Source of the DNA: Boswellia sacra
Lineage: Eukaryota > Streptophyta > Magnoliopsida > Sapindales > Burseraceae
DNA: 64,000 nucleotides
Assembly (NCBI GenBank): GCA_013180625.2
Contig: SNVD02004677.1
Coordinates: 142,885 to 206,884 of the forward strand
Reading direction: 5' to 3'
Of the stretch, positions 1-10,720 are shown in pieces. Numbering within the stretch: position 1 is the stretch's first letter; the number at the start of each line of letters is the position of its first letter. The position numbers and the translations under genes were made by a program. Below the pieces are notes generated by a model. It did no database searches and was not told the DNA's origin. It saw only the letters and a list, made by a program, of their open reading frames with translations.

Positions 1-1
1 T

Positions 2-935
2 GACTGGGAGTGATTCTAATGGCATAGAAGAAGTGAAAAGACAACTAAAGACACATTTTCAAACAAAAGACTTGGGGCAACTGAGATACTTTTTTAGTAT
101 TGAAGTTTTAAGGAGTAGAGAAGGTATCATTTTATCTCAGAGAAAGTATGTGCAAGACTTGCTTGATGAGACGGGTATGTTAGGGTCTAAGCCAGTAGAC
201 TCCTATGGATCTTAATGCAATATTGAATGGTGACAGCAGTGCAGATTTTGAAGATAAGAAAAGATATAAAAGTCTTGTAGGAAAGTTGATTTATCTTACT
301 GTCACTAGACCTGATATTACTTTTGCAGTGAGAGCAGTTAGTCAGTATATGCAAAATCCGAAGAAGATCCATTGGTAGGTTGTATGTAGAATTCTACAAT
401 ATCTAAAACAGTCCATTGGTAAAGGAATTCTTTATAAGAAAGGTAAAGAGTTGGACATTGTTGGCTATTTTGATGCTAATTGGGTTGGTTTCAAAACTGA
501 TAGGAAGTCTACGAGTGGATATTGTACGTTCTTGGGAGGCAATCTAGTGACTCGCAGAAGCAAGAAGCAAAATGTAATTGCGAGATCTAGTGCAAAGGCA
601 GAGTATCGTGTTATTGCTCATACAATATGTGAGATTATGTGGGTCAAGAATTTCTTAACTGAGATTGTAATTTATTTCAAAAAGCCATAAAAATATTTTG
701 TGATAATATGGCTGTAACATATATTGCTGGCAATCCAGTTTTTCATGAAAGAACTAAATACATTGAAGTAAATTGTCACTTTGTTCATGAGACTGTATTG
801 AATGGAGAGATTATCATTCCTTATGTTAAGTCTGAAGACCAAATTGGAGATCTTTTTACCAAGGTAGTTCATAAAGGAGTTTTTCTTCATCTGTGTTCCA
901 AGTTGGGCATCGAGAATATCTATACTCTAACTTGA
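2..935 (+). pseudogene. Ty1/copia pol 3' remnant (RT C-terminus, RNase H)
   Basis: This is the tail of a copia polyprotein, cut by the window edge. Residues from 33 onward match the C-terminal part of the copia reverse transcriptase (TKDLGQLRYFF, then a GKLIYLTVTRPDI-like stretch near 280-330). RNase H follows from 451 (YFDANWVG, then RKSTSGYCTFLGG and SSAKAEYR) and from 708 (ERTKYIEVNCHFVHE, then DQIGDLFTK). The usual DADWAG-type motif reads DANWVG. Frame changes near 215, 370-450 and 690 break it into four pieces, so it cannot make a working enzyme. It ends in a stop just before a purine-rich tract and LTR-like DNA, as expected for a copia 3' end. Confidence 0.9.
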
Positions 936-942
936 GGGGGAG
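932..942 (+). other. Polypurine tract of the left copia remnant
   Basis: TTGAGGGGGAG lies directly after the RNase H stop codon. This is the usual place of the plus-strand primer next to a copia 3' LTR. Confidence 0.7.
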
Positions 943-1110
943 TTTTAAATCTCTATATAGAAATTTAGGATTGTGTTCTCATTAGATATATATTTGATTC
1001 TCTTTTCTATTTTAGATTCTTTATTGTACTATATATACGTACACTTCCTTACAATGGAAAATATATCAAATATTTCTTATAAATTCGTTTCTCCCTCTCC
1101 CTCAATAGGG
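943..1110 (+). repeat. 3' LTR fragment of the left copia element
   Basis: The sequence just after the polypurine tract has an LTR-like layout. It contains a TATATATACGTACACTTCC stretch around 1030-1050 and a C/T-rich CTCCCTCTCCCTC segment near 1090-1105. No second LTR is in the window, so the right border is approximate. Confidence 0.5.
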
Positions 1111-2369
1111 CTAATGCCCTAACTACAGAAGGGGAAAAAAAATTTCAACTTGTAAGAGGAAATAAAAGACTTCTTAAATGAGAAATCTCATTGGGGATGA
1201 ATCCAACTAAAGCAAGAAACAATCGAACTTAAATAAAATAAAGTATTTCTAAAAGGAACGAGGGAACTACAAAAAATTGATCAAGTTAAACAGCCTTTTC
1301 AAGAAATAACAAGACCATAAAATTTTTTGATTCCCTAGCCAAGTTTAAACAAAGAGAAGAAAATACCCTAATAGTTATAACATGCAATAAACAAACTAAA
1401 CTAGTTTGCTAGACGATTGTCTGACGTGTGCTAACAACCAACCTGATGGTGTTTGGTTTGTTAGACAACGGTCAAATAAGGTACAAGACAGACTTTAGAC
1501 ATCATGCTAGACACCTATCTAGAATGTCAATTGAAATGCTAGACATATTAAGACACTAGTTGACAAATATCTAAGAAAATAATGTACAAGACATGGGGTA
1601 ATCATGTGTATGTATTTTTTTTAATTTTCTTTTAAGAAATTTTAAAAATTGTATTAAATAAGATAACAGATAACAAAGTGGACTTAGCTTATCACCATAA
1701 AAAACAAAAAACATAACCTAAGGAAGGGTATCCACTCTATACAAAAACGATAGAAAAACACTTCTTGAACCCTGAAATAAATAGGCCTTCCTTAAACCAT
1801 CACTCCTAAACAAAAAGCATTTCAAAACACCTTTCTAATTAAGATGGATGAAGGAAAAAAATGACACTTGAAATTCTTTTATAGTTCAAGCCCACAAAGA
1901 TGCATAGGAGTGAACTGTATTCAACAAATACCTAATGTCTTATTTTTTCTCAGCGAATATCCAATTGTTTTTCTCTTGCCATAACACCCATAAAATTTGA
2001 TAAAATAACATATTTCAAAAGAATTGGATTTTTGCTAATAAGAAAGAAGACATTGGTAGTTGTCAAATAGAGTTCATTTCTTCACATTCTTGTGAGCTTC
2101 AACTACAAAGAAATTTCAATGGACTTTTTTTTTTCATTAATCTTAATTGGTAATGTGTGTTGGGATATTTTTTTATAGTTAGTGGTTGTTCAGGGAAGAG
2201 CTATTTATATAAGAAGTGTAGACGTGTTTTTCTATTGCCTTTGTTTAGGGTGGATACCTTGCAATATGCTTTTTGCTTTTGTAATGGTTAACTAATCCAT
2301 TTTGTTATAATTTAATACAGCTTCTACTATTTCTTATATAAAAAAAAAAGGAAAAAGGAAAAAAAGAAG
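1111..2369. other. Non-coding AT-rich stretch
   Basis: I see no gene. Short A-rich runs occur, including one at about 2340-2350 that could be the poly(A) end of an old plus-strand LINE, but no LINE reading frame was recognised before it. Confidence 0.5.
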
Positions 2370-3760
2370 AAGTTGTCAAGACCTAGAGCTTCTTGTGGAC
2401 AATGTTTAAAAACTCCTCTTTTTAAGTTCCTTTTTCCTTAAAATTCCTCTCTAACCAGAACGCCTACTCGGCTTGGATAGATGTCCAATGCGACACTTAA
2501 ATTGTAAGTCTAACTTTTCACCAATTTGAATATAAGTTAGAAAAATAACTAATAATTTCCTCATTTATTTCTTCATTAGTTTTCAAGAATATCTTGCTCC
2601 CATGTTTTCATCTTGGTTATCAAATTTCTATCTTTCTCCTAGTTCACCATACAATGAAACAAATTAGTATTACCATCCCGTTCTTTAGCCTAGTTGATCT
2701 TGGCTTTTTTTCCACATTATTTCTTCTTTAAAAATTAGTTCTTGCCTTTTTTCATAGCATAAATTCTCATTTAACAGCCCAACCTAGTAGATGTTATCCA
2801 ACTCTTGCGTATCCAAAAAAATTTTCTTCTCATTAACAATACCGAAGTCTTTTTCTATTTTGCCGTTTACGCTTATTTTTAAAAAATTTTAATTTAGTCA
2901 TAAATTTATGGCCTTTTTACCTTATAATTTTTTCTTCATTCCACCTTTTTTTCATATTTATTTTGAAATTTTGATGTTGCATCCACATGTTTTCATATCT
3001 AAAAGGAAACAAAGTTAGAGTTTAGAATTATTGGACAATGATTTGAAGTTGTTCTAGTTAGGGCTTCATGCTTAATAATCCTCTCTCATCCTCCTACATT
3101 GCGGTAAAGAAGAACTTGTCCAATTTGCGGTATATTGGATTAGCTCTTAAGTGAAACTAGGTATACAAAGCTTCATGCAAGGGAGGATACTTAAGACTGG
3201 TTTCTGTTAATCAAGCAATTAAAGTATCTCATACTATTGATTACTGTACCCTTATCAAATTTTTGTGAGAGGAATATAGCAACATTGAAGTCTCCTACAA
3301 TATACCAATTAATACCACACATACTATAAAGCCCAGCCAGATCCTCCCAAACCCTCCATCGGTCCCTTGGTTTATTAGGGCCTTAATACCTTGTCATCCA
3401 CCAATATCATCCATTACTAGATTGAATTTTGACGGATATAGAAATTCTCCTAATAAAATAATCAACAAGCTTTATAATTTTTGTGTTCCAAGCAACAATG
3501 ATATCTCATACCCTTTCCTAATGAAGGAAGAAACACCCAATCAATGAACCTTACCTCTAAACAGAGCTCACTGATCTTTTAGGAACAAATTTCTGTACTC
3601 TTGCATAATAACAACATTAACATAACTTATTTAATTGTCTCTTTTAACGTTACTATTTTCTTTTTATCCCCCAATCGTCTAATGTTCCAGCTTAAAATCC
3701 TCATGATATATCAACATCCTCTCTCTTCTTTTGTCTCTTCATTGAAGGAAGGCACAATTG
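2370..3760 (-). pseudogene. L1-type LINE remnant (endonuclease and RT N-terminus)
   Basis: Reading the minus strand through many stops gives the signature of a plant L1 ORF2. Around 3390-3281 the frame reads GPNKPRDRWRVWEDL, then INWYIVGDFNVA, the GDFNV motif of the exonuclease-endonuclease-phosphatase endonuclease. Nearer 2680-2540 a stretch resembling the linker before the LINE RT (ERDGNTNLFHCMVN, then TNEEINEEIISYFSNLY) can be read, and around 2440-2390 a degenerate version of the segment preceding the GPDGF motif. No open frame over 60 codons survives and the RT core is missing, so this is a 3'-truncated, long-dead copy. Confidence 0.65.
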
Positions 3761-4104
3761 CCTAGTTCATTTTCTTTGTAAAGGTTCCCAAGTTTACCTA
3801 ATTTTTTCTTTTTTGATTTCTTTATCATTTTGGGGTAACTTACTACTAAATAAGAATTGTCTTGGCAATTTCCTATGCTTGTGTTGTAAATAGCATGCTT
3901 TTGATCACAATTAACTTCTTATTTTCCAAATCTTCTTTAACATCTAACACCTCGTTTCCTCGGAATACCTTATTTCCAGCACCTCTTTGATAGGAGCTCA
4001 AGTTTTGGATCGAGTTATGGGATCTTGTAGAATGGTATCGCTTCCTAACTCTACCCTTGAAGGGGTTTTATTATTTTTCCTTCCCCTCCCTATCTTTGCT
4101 GGTT
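3761..4104. other. No gene seen
   Basis: AT-rich sequence between the LINE remnant and the gypsy 3' end. Pyrimidine-rich DNA at about 4065-4090 may belong to the gypsy 3' LTR. I recognise nothing else. Confidence 0.4.
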
Positions 4105-4345
4105 GACAGCAGTTGAGAGCTCAATTAATTAGAGAGCTCACTGATCTCAAATAACTCAAATTGCAGAAAATTTTCTTGTGCTCTTTATTTCACTAGGAAG
4201 GCTTTAAATACACAGTCATGTAATAGAATTCCCACAGGTGAGGAGGATTTCCAAGGATAACAAATAAAATAAAGTGGCTAAAAATTTTAAACTGCAACTA
4301 ACAAGCAAAAAATGTGCAACTTAAAACTGCAACTAACAAGCAAAA
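4105..4345 (-). repeat. Putative 3' LTR of Reina-like gypsy element
   Basis: On the minus strand this segment, directly after the chromodomain reading frame, has a TATA-like GTGTATTTAAAGCC (about 4200-4215) followed by an AATAAAG polyadenylation-like signal, as in a short LTR. It contains two copies of ACTGCAACTAACAAGCAAAA about 35 bp apart (4291 and 4326). The partner LTR is lost, so the limits are estimates. Confidence 0.4.
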
Positions 4346-4375
4346 AATCTGTAGCTTTAAAAAAAACAAATCGCT

Positions 4376-5658
4376 TTAAACAACTGGCTTTGACTCCTTT
4401 TGTTGACTGCTTCTCCTGTATGTGTGAGTAAAAGGGACCACATGCATCTCTTGTTGTTGCTGAGGTGTATTTTTCATAAAATCACTCCCTTCCTCCAAAA
4501 AACGTTTGACCTCAAACGTGAAATCGGGGTACTGTGTCTGAATATGCTCAATTTTTTCCCGAGATGCCTTAGAAGGTGATAAACCCTCCCAGTGAATCAG
4601 GATCTGACGATTGCCTACGACCAACTTTTTGTCTAGAATGGCTTTTGGAGTTGGAAGTATTTTTCCTTGGTGAATTGTAGGTAACTGTGGTGTAATTCCC
4701 ACAGGGGAACCTTGGAATTTTTTTAAGCATGAGACATGAAAAACTGGGTGTATTTTGACAGGAGGAGGAAGTGTAAGACGGTAAGCTACCGACCCAATTT
4801 TTGACTCCACAAGAAACAATCCATAATATCGGGGAGAAAGTTTCTTGTTCTTGTTGGAAGCTAAGGTTATCTGCCGATAAGGTTGTAATTTCAATAATAC
4901 CAAGTCTCCAACCTCCTAGTGGACTTCTCTATGATGTTTATCAAAATTGTTCTTCATGATATCTTGAGCTTGTAAGAGTCTGTCATGTAGGTCATTAAAA
5001 ATTTGATCTCGAGTTTTTAATTCTTGCTCTACAGCTTCTACTCGAGCTAGTGTTGGACAGTAATTCAAGAGGCGGGGTGGTGCTCTACCATAAACAACCT
5101 CCAAAGGAGTAGTTTTGAGAGAAGAATGGTACCCAGTATTATAGCAATACTCAGCCCAAGAAATCCATTGCATCCATTCTCGTAGCTGATCACTAGTGAA
5201 GCAGCGTAGGTAGACTTCTATGGTTCGATTGACGATTTCGGTCTGACCATCACTTTGTGGATGGTAGGAGGAGTTGAAAGCCAATTTTGTGCCACTCAAT
5301 TTGAAAATTTCAGTCCAAAAAGAGCTTGTGAATGTTACATCCCTGTCACTCACAATTGTTTCCGGTAATCCATGTAACTTAAAACATGGTCAAAGAAAAC
5401 TCTTGCTACGGAGACAGCAGAATATGGATGAGCCATGGGAATAGAGTGTGCATATTTGGAGAAACGAACTACCACAACAAGCAAAACAGATTTGCCAAAT
5501 GAAGGAGATAAGACATCAATAAAATCCATAGAAATGTCTGCCCATACCTGAATGGGAATCGAAAGAGGTTGTAATAGGTCAGCTGGTTGCAAGTGTTCAG
5601 ATTTGTTTCTTTGGCAAACAACACAACATCTGATAAAATCTTGGATTGTTTTCTTCAT
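4376..5658 (-). pseudogene. Reina-like gypsy integrase and chromodomain
   Basis: Three adjoining minus-strand frames (5658-5350, 5353-4916, 4903-4376) make up the integrase and C-terminal part of a Ty3/gypsy polyprotein. Visible parts are CCVVCQRNKSEH of the zinc-binding region, WADISMDFIDVL with the first catalytic Asp, MSDRDVTFTS with the second, and SDGQTEIVNR with the catalytic Glu. A GPY-like module (KIHPVFHVSCLKKF) and a chromodomain-like end (ILIHWEGLSPSKASREKIEH) follow. The normal Trp of the ATWE-like chromodomain motif has become Arg. Frame breaks at about 5350 and 4910 disable it. The chromodomain end and short LTR suggest the Reina clade of chromoviruses. Confidence 0.85.
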
Positions 5659-5681
5659 ACCTGACCAATAAAAGCCTGATT

Positions 5682-6515
5682 TTATGCGAAATAAAGCCTT
5701 CTAGTATCCTCATGGCCTTGGTTGTGCAGCGCCGAAATGATTGCCTGAATAAGAGGAGAACTAGGCTCCAAATATGCTCTGCTTTTGTAAAACATAAAGC
5801 CATTCGAATAGGACCAAAGAGAAGGTAATTTTCCAAATTGGATGTTATCCATCAAAGACTGCAGTGTTGAAGAAGTGGTTATCTCGTTTTTCAATTTCTG
5901 GAAGAGGTCCAATTGTAGCATGGATATTGCTGAAATTAATCCCACATCTTCATCTGGATGTGACAAAGCTCGATTTTCTTTGCCAGTTGTATACTTGACC
6001 TTGAAGTTGTAGCCCAAGAGTTTGCTTATCCAATGCTGTTGAGGTGAAGTGGTAATTCTTTGGCCCAAGAGAGATTTAAGACTGTAGTGATTAGTGCGGA
6101 TAATGAATTTTCTACCCCAAAGATATGGTCTCCAATGCCTAATAGCTTGTGAAAGTGCAATGAGTTCTTTTTCATAAGCTGGAATCTTGATGTGACGTTG
6201 AGCCATCGATTTGCTATAGAAAGCAATGGACCTTCCATCCTGTTGTAACACTGCACCCAAACCACCCTCAGAAGCATCACATTCTACAATAAAATCTTTT
6301 TTAAAATTAGGTAAAGCCAATACTGGAGTAGTGGTCATGGCATGTTTGAGTTTATCAAAGGCAGCCAAGGCTTCTTCAGTCCAAATAAATGAATTTTTGG
6401 TAACATTTTGGTGAGAGGAGCTGCAATCAACCTGTAGTTCTGGACAAACTTTCGATAGTAACCAGTAAGGCCTTAGAAGCCTCTTAGAGCTCTGATAGTT
6501 GTTGGTTAAGGCCAT
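5682..6515 (-). pseudogene. Reina-like gypsy RNase H and integrase N-terminus
   Basis: An open frame of 277 codons covers the RT connection and RNase H. FIVECDASEGGLGAVLQQDG holds the first catalytic Asp, YEKELIALSQAIRHWRPYLWG the Glu, and FIIRTNHYSLKSLLGQR the third position, where the usual Asp (RTDH) is Asn. GHEDTRRLYF at the end is the start of the integrase HHCC zinc finger. It overlaps the RT frame by a few bases and leads into the integrase with a frameshift. Confidence 0.85.
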
Positions 6516-7267
6516 TGGATCATAGCTTCAATCTTTTCAGCATCTGCCATTACTCCTTTTGCTGAAATAATGTGGCCAAGATAAGAAATCTGAGATTGAG
6601 CAAACAAACATTTAGTCCCCTTAAGGAATAAAATATTGTGTTGTAGTAAGGAAGAAACCACTCTAAAGATGGTGTAAGTGGTCAGCCCATGTACAACTAT
6701 AGACGAGTACATCGTAAAAAAAACTAGAACAAATTTACCCAGGTATGGCTGGAACACTTCATTCATTAAGGCTTGAAAGGTAGAGGGGGCATTCGTAAGA
6801 CCAAACGGCATCACAAGGAGTTCAAAATGCCCATGATGTGTTCGGAAGGCAGTTTTCTCCACATCCTCTGGGTTCATACGAACTTGGTGATATATGGATC
6901 TTAAATCCAACTTAGAGAAGTAGAACCATTTAATTCTTCCAGAAGTTTGTCGATGACTGGGATAGGAAATTTGTCCTTGATGGTTTTTGCATTCAATGAG
7001 CAAGAGTCGACACAAACGCCACGAGTTGTCTGCCTTTTTAACTAGCAATACTGGTGAAGAATAAGGAGAATTGCTAGGCCTTTTGATACCTTGTTGTAAC
7101 ATCTCTTGACATTGTGCTTCAATTTCATCTTTCTGCATATGTGGGTAACGGTAGGGTCTCACGACTACAGAGGTAGTTCCTGGTTCAAGAGACATACTAT
7201 GATCACAAGCACAAGGAGGTGGTAGGCCAACTGGAAGTTGGAAGATGCCTAGAAATTCAGATAGCAA
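6506..7267 (-). pseudogene. Reina-like gypsy reverse transcriptase
   Basis: A frame of 253 codons reads the gypsy RT: SNSPYSSPVLLVKKADNSWR, FYFSKLDLRSIYHQVRM, HHGHFELLVMPFGLTNAPST and FLKGTKCLFAQSQISYLGHI. The YVDD box is damaged: the frame reads FVLVFFTMYSSI where FVLVFFDDILIY-like sequence is expected, so both catalytic aspartates are lost. The RT is therefore inactive. It connects upstream to protease and downstream to RNase H. Confidence 0.9.
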
Positions 7268-7343
7268 ACGCTTCAGACTGAGCTGTTGTTCAGCTTCTAA
7301 CTTAAGAGCTAAGAGGGACGATGATGGTTGCTATTTAGAGTCC

Positions 7344-7709
7344 CTAAGTCCATGCAACTCTACTGGTGTGCCCCCCCATGTGAACTCCATCCTCGTGATG
7401 GCAAAGTCCCAACATATTGGTCCTAAAGTCTTTAAGCCAATTGACACCTAACACAGCACCAAAACCACATAAGGGAAGCAAAAATAGATCAAATGGAAAT
7501 TTTTGGTTACCGAATTGTATCGGTAGCTTCTTGCAAAATCCAGGGCTACTGAGTTTTTTCCCGTTTGCCACTGTTACTCTGAGATTTGTCTTAGGTTCTG
7601 TTGGAATTTGAAGCCGATGCACTAGAGATTCATCCACAAAGCTGTGTGTAGAACCTGAGTCAATGAGGACTACTAACGGATGGCCGTTTATTCTTCCCTC
7701 CACTTGCAT
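7344..7709 (-). pseudogene. Reina-like gypsy aspartic protease
   Basis: A 121-codon frame includes VVLIDSGSTHSFVDESL, with the retropepsin active site DSGS, and LFLLPLCGFGAVLGVNWLKD, the flap-to-second-strand region typical of gypsy proteases. The protease would cut the Gag-Pol precursor. It lies between gag and RT in the normal order. Confidence 0.85.
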
Positions 7710-7815
7710 TGTTTGGTTGTTCTGAGTTCCAGTAATCGCATGGAGAGATATTTCCGGGTCAGCCTCTATTGTTTCTTCCTCATCAATACCCTCTAACCAA
7801 AATAGTTGCTTACAC

Positions 7816-8373
7816 TTGTGCCCAAATTCAAAGCGTTCATCACAGTTGAAGCATCATCCCTTGGCTCTGCGTTCCTCCATTTCTGCTCGAGTCTTTAATA
7901 AAAGGAGTTTTGAGAGCTCCTCCTTCGGCAATAACCCTGGTGCTTCTACAAATTGGATTAGCTTCCACTTTCCCCTTGTCGTTGCGTCGCTCATAAAGGC
8001 GAGCAAGGCTCATGGCTGTATTCAAATCTAGAGGCTGGTGCAGCTCAACTTCTATTGCAATGGCTTCTCGGAGACCACTGCTGAAGATTGCCATTTCTTG
8101 TTCTGAGGTCAGCGATGTAGTTTGGGCAGAAAGTCGTTCAGACTGGCGTTGGTAGGCCTGTACTGTCCTTGTTTATTTTAACTTGGAGAGTTCACCCAGT
8201 TTGTTACTTCTTATTGGGGGCCCAAACCTTAATTGGCAATGGGTTTTGAAGTCTACCCAAGATATATTAGGCTGATCTCTCTTCAGCTTCGAATACCACA
8301 ATTGTGCATCTTCTTCAAGGTGGAAGGAAGCTAGCAAAACTCGCTTGAATAGGGCAGCAGTGGTGCATGCCAA
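7816..8373 (-). pseudogene. Reina-like gypsy gag (5'-truncated)
   Basis: Two minus-strand frames (8373-8173 and 8094-7840) carry a retrotransposon gag: LLASFHLEEDAQLWYSKLKR with WVDFKTHCQLRFGP, then AIFSSGLREAIAIEVELHQP and LNTAMSLARLYERR. The relic of a zinc knuckle, with Cys and His codons, is visible around 7815-7860. The N-terminal part of gag and the 5' LTR are missing: homology stops near 8345 where a different, CpG-rich sequence begins, so another insertion or deletion removed them. Confidence 0.8.
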
Positions 8374-8379
8374 TGAGAA

Positions 8380-9480
8380 GTGGACGGGTGAGCGCTTAAG
8401 TAAAGTGCGGAGACGTTGTATGGTCTAATAAAGGCATTGATGTGTGAGGTTAAGCGCAAAGCAATGTGAACGCTAACTTGGGGGGATGTGTAGCGCAACG
8501 TAGCAATACGCATGCACGACTAGTGGACGTAGTGTGGCATACGCATGTAGATGTGCGTGGCACAGTGAGATAATGTGCATGCACGGGTAGCAGACGTGGT
8601 TTGTGAAGCGCACGTGGAAGATGAGCACAACATAGTGATGCAACACGCACATTGAGACAACGTACCACACAACACTAGCACAAGCACGTATGCGGGTTGG
8701 GACGCTTGCGAGACAGTAGGTACGCACACAGGCAACGTATAATAATACAATGACATGGCGAATGGCATCGGCGACATGGCAAGCAATAGCAGTTCATGGT
8801 GCAACTTAGAGGTGTTAGTGGGTACAAGTCATGGCAAATATCCAGGAAGATATTGCCTTCTAAATTTAAAGAAATAGTGGGCAAGTAGGCTGGTATGCAT
8901 TTCCTTAGAGTGCAGGAAGTGGCAGTATAAATTTTGGGCTATATTTTTTCACTAACTTGGTGGTTGGATAGGCACAATCATGTCCCTAAAATCTAGGAGC
9001 GAAAATAGGAGAACATGGATAACGGCTTGAGGAAGTTATTTCTCATGATCAAGGCCATGATTTCCACTCATGAGCAGTAGGGGATGCATGTAGCGGCGTA
9101 AGAGCGCGTCACAACACCTAGTAGTTGAGGCTGTCAACTATATGGATTATGTGGTGTGTAGCACATGGATTTAGGACCTAACAACTAGGGGTGTTGGTTG
9201 GTTTTAGCCTATAAATTGTACCAAGGGGTGGGCTGGACACATAACAAGAGAGCATTACGCATAGTGAGAGACTTGAGAGTTGCTTGGGGAAGCAATTGCG
9301 CTTGTACTTGTGTGAATTAGGCTAGAGTGTTTTTCTAGCACAATAACTTGGGGCGGCATGTGTAATCTTTTCTTTGAAGGAATAAAGAAAAGTTGGAAGT
9401 CAGTGCTTCCGTAAATTCTTTGTCTTGTGTGGAAAATTTTTGTGCGATCTACATGCAGATTTGTGTGTTAACCTCAGGTG
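8380..9480 (+). repeat. CpG-rich LTR-like block
   Basis: This block differs sharply in composition from its AT-rich surroundings. The part at 8440-8790 is packed with CG, GCACG and ACGCAC words. Further on, plus-strand CCTATAAATTGTACC (about 9210) and GAATAAAGAAAAG (about 9380) look like a TATA box and polyadenylation signal about 170 bp apart, the layout of a large gypsy-type LTR. No matching partner LTR, primer site or coding frame was recognised, so identity as an LTR is an inference. Confidence 0.4.
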
Positions 9481-9685
9481 GCCAAGAGTTCTGTTTATTG
9501 AGTAGCTGGCTGAGTAGGAGCTTGGTGCTATCGCAAGACATGTCCATAGAGCATTCGGAGCACACACCACTTAGTCCAATAGAGCCCAACCACGAATGCA
9601 ATCTAGAGCTTAATTGGGGCTCACCACTTTTGTTTGGCATTCTAAAAATTTTCTCTACGTATTCTTTTAGCTAAGTCTGAGACCT

Positions 9686-9900
9686 TGTTTTGATACCACT
9701 TGTTGAGACTATGGACCATGCAAAACTCCACATTGGTATGATATTGTCTACTTCGGGTCTAAGTCCTTACGAATTTGCTTTTGATTCTATCCAAAATGCC
9801 TCATACCAATGGAGATCTTGTCCATACTTATATGCCAATAATCCTTCCCATATCTAGCCAATGTAGAACTTTGGTCGCACGCCCCATAATATATTTAAAT
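9686..9900 (-). mobile_element. TRIM-like LTR with primer-binding site relic
   Basis: Read on the minus strand, this is a repeat I remember as widely dispersed in flowering plants, containing CTCCATTGGTATGAGGC and GACAATATCATACCAATGTG. It is followed directly by TGGTATCAAAAC at about 9688-9699, a near match to the plant initiator tRNA-Met primer site TGGTATCAGAGC. An LTR end abutting such a site points to a TRIM or other LTR retrotransposon. Only one LTR is present and no coding sequence follows, so it is a fragment. Confidence 0.5.
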
Positions 9901-9962
9901 TTAGAGTGTAAGGTTGCATGGTGCATTTAATCCCTCTGTCCACTTTCTATCTTTTGTTGACT

Positions 9963-10720
9963 TCATTTAACAATTATAATTAACACCAAGATGAACACTT
10001 TTATTGCTTTTGTTGTCTTCTGTTCTATTGCTGGATAATGTTTCCTTGTTGAAAGCATCTTCTTCCTCCTTGAAGGTGCATGGAACTTTTGTGCTACTAG
10101 TATGCCCAGGCTCCCCGTCAAAACTCTGATGGTTACATACAGCCTTCTAATGCCTTCGTTTATGGAGATATTTGCTAGTATAAAGCAAAAGTCATTCCTT
10201 CTCACTCTAGCGTTAGCTTCTTCAAGTTGAGCACCTTACTAGTATATTTATGAATTCCCACCAGCCCACCACATGTTTCCCCTATTTTCTTCAATATTTC
10301 TCTGCTCCATATATGAAATGGCAGTCCTCCAATGGCAATCCAACCTCCATCACCACAGCAGTGAATCATCTCTTCCATTAACGGATGTTAGCTGCCGGCT
10401 TTGTTGGAAATGAATATTGTTTCTTAGCCTATAGTATCTCACAGCACTTGCCTCCTTGCTCCCATCATGCTAAAGTTGACAAAAACAGCTTTGTCATCCT
10501 GGAATGTTCATATCTTGATGTCTTGAATCTATCTTCTAAGCCTTTTTGAATTTCTTCTCACTCCCGGCTATCATCAACCCTAAATCTCTTATAAACCACC
10601 ACTCTCTTCCACTTGCTGAACTCAACACAATTTAAATAGGCTTTGGAGCTTGGCTGTTCTTCACTTTTCCTGCCATAGCTGACTTGTTTCTTCTTCTTAT
10701 GTTTGCTCTCAATACCATCC
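9963..10720 (-). pseudogene. LINE ORF1-type (DUF4283) remnant
   Basis: The minus strand between 10360 and 10230 reads GWIAIGGLPFHIWSREIL, then KKIGETCGGLVGIH, and after a stop continues as RRNDFCFILANISINEG (10205-10150). This is the DUF4283-like module found in ORF1 of plant L1 LINEs and related zinc-knuckle proteins. Sequence up to about 10720 continues in fragments with stop codons. No intact frame remains. Confidence 0.6.

Noticed and set aside
4010..4040. GAATGGTATCGCTTCC as a plus-strand primer-binding site
   Set aside because: Only weakly similar to TGGTATCAGAGC and not next to a plus-strand LTR end.
8331..8884. Five overlapping minus-strand frames of 60-94 codons rich in Cys, His and Thr
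   Set aside because: They arise from CpG-rich low-complexity DNA read in several frames at once. No domain is seen, and composition is repetitive.
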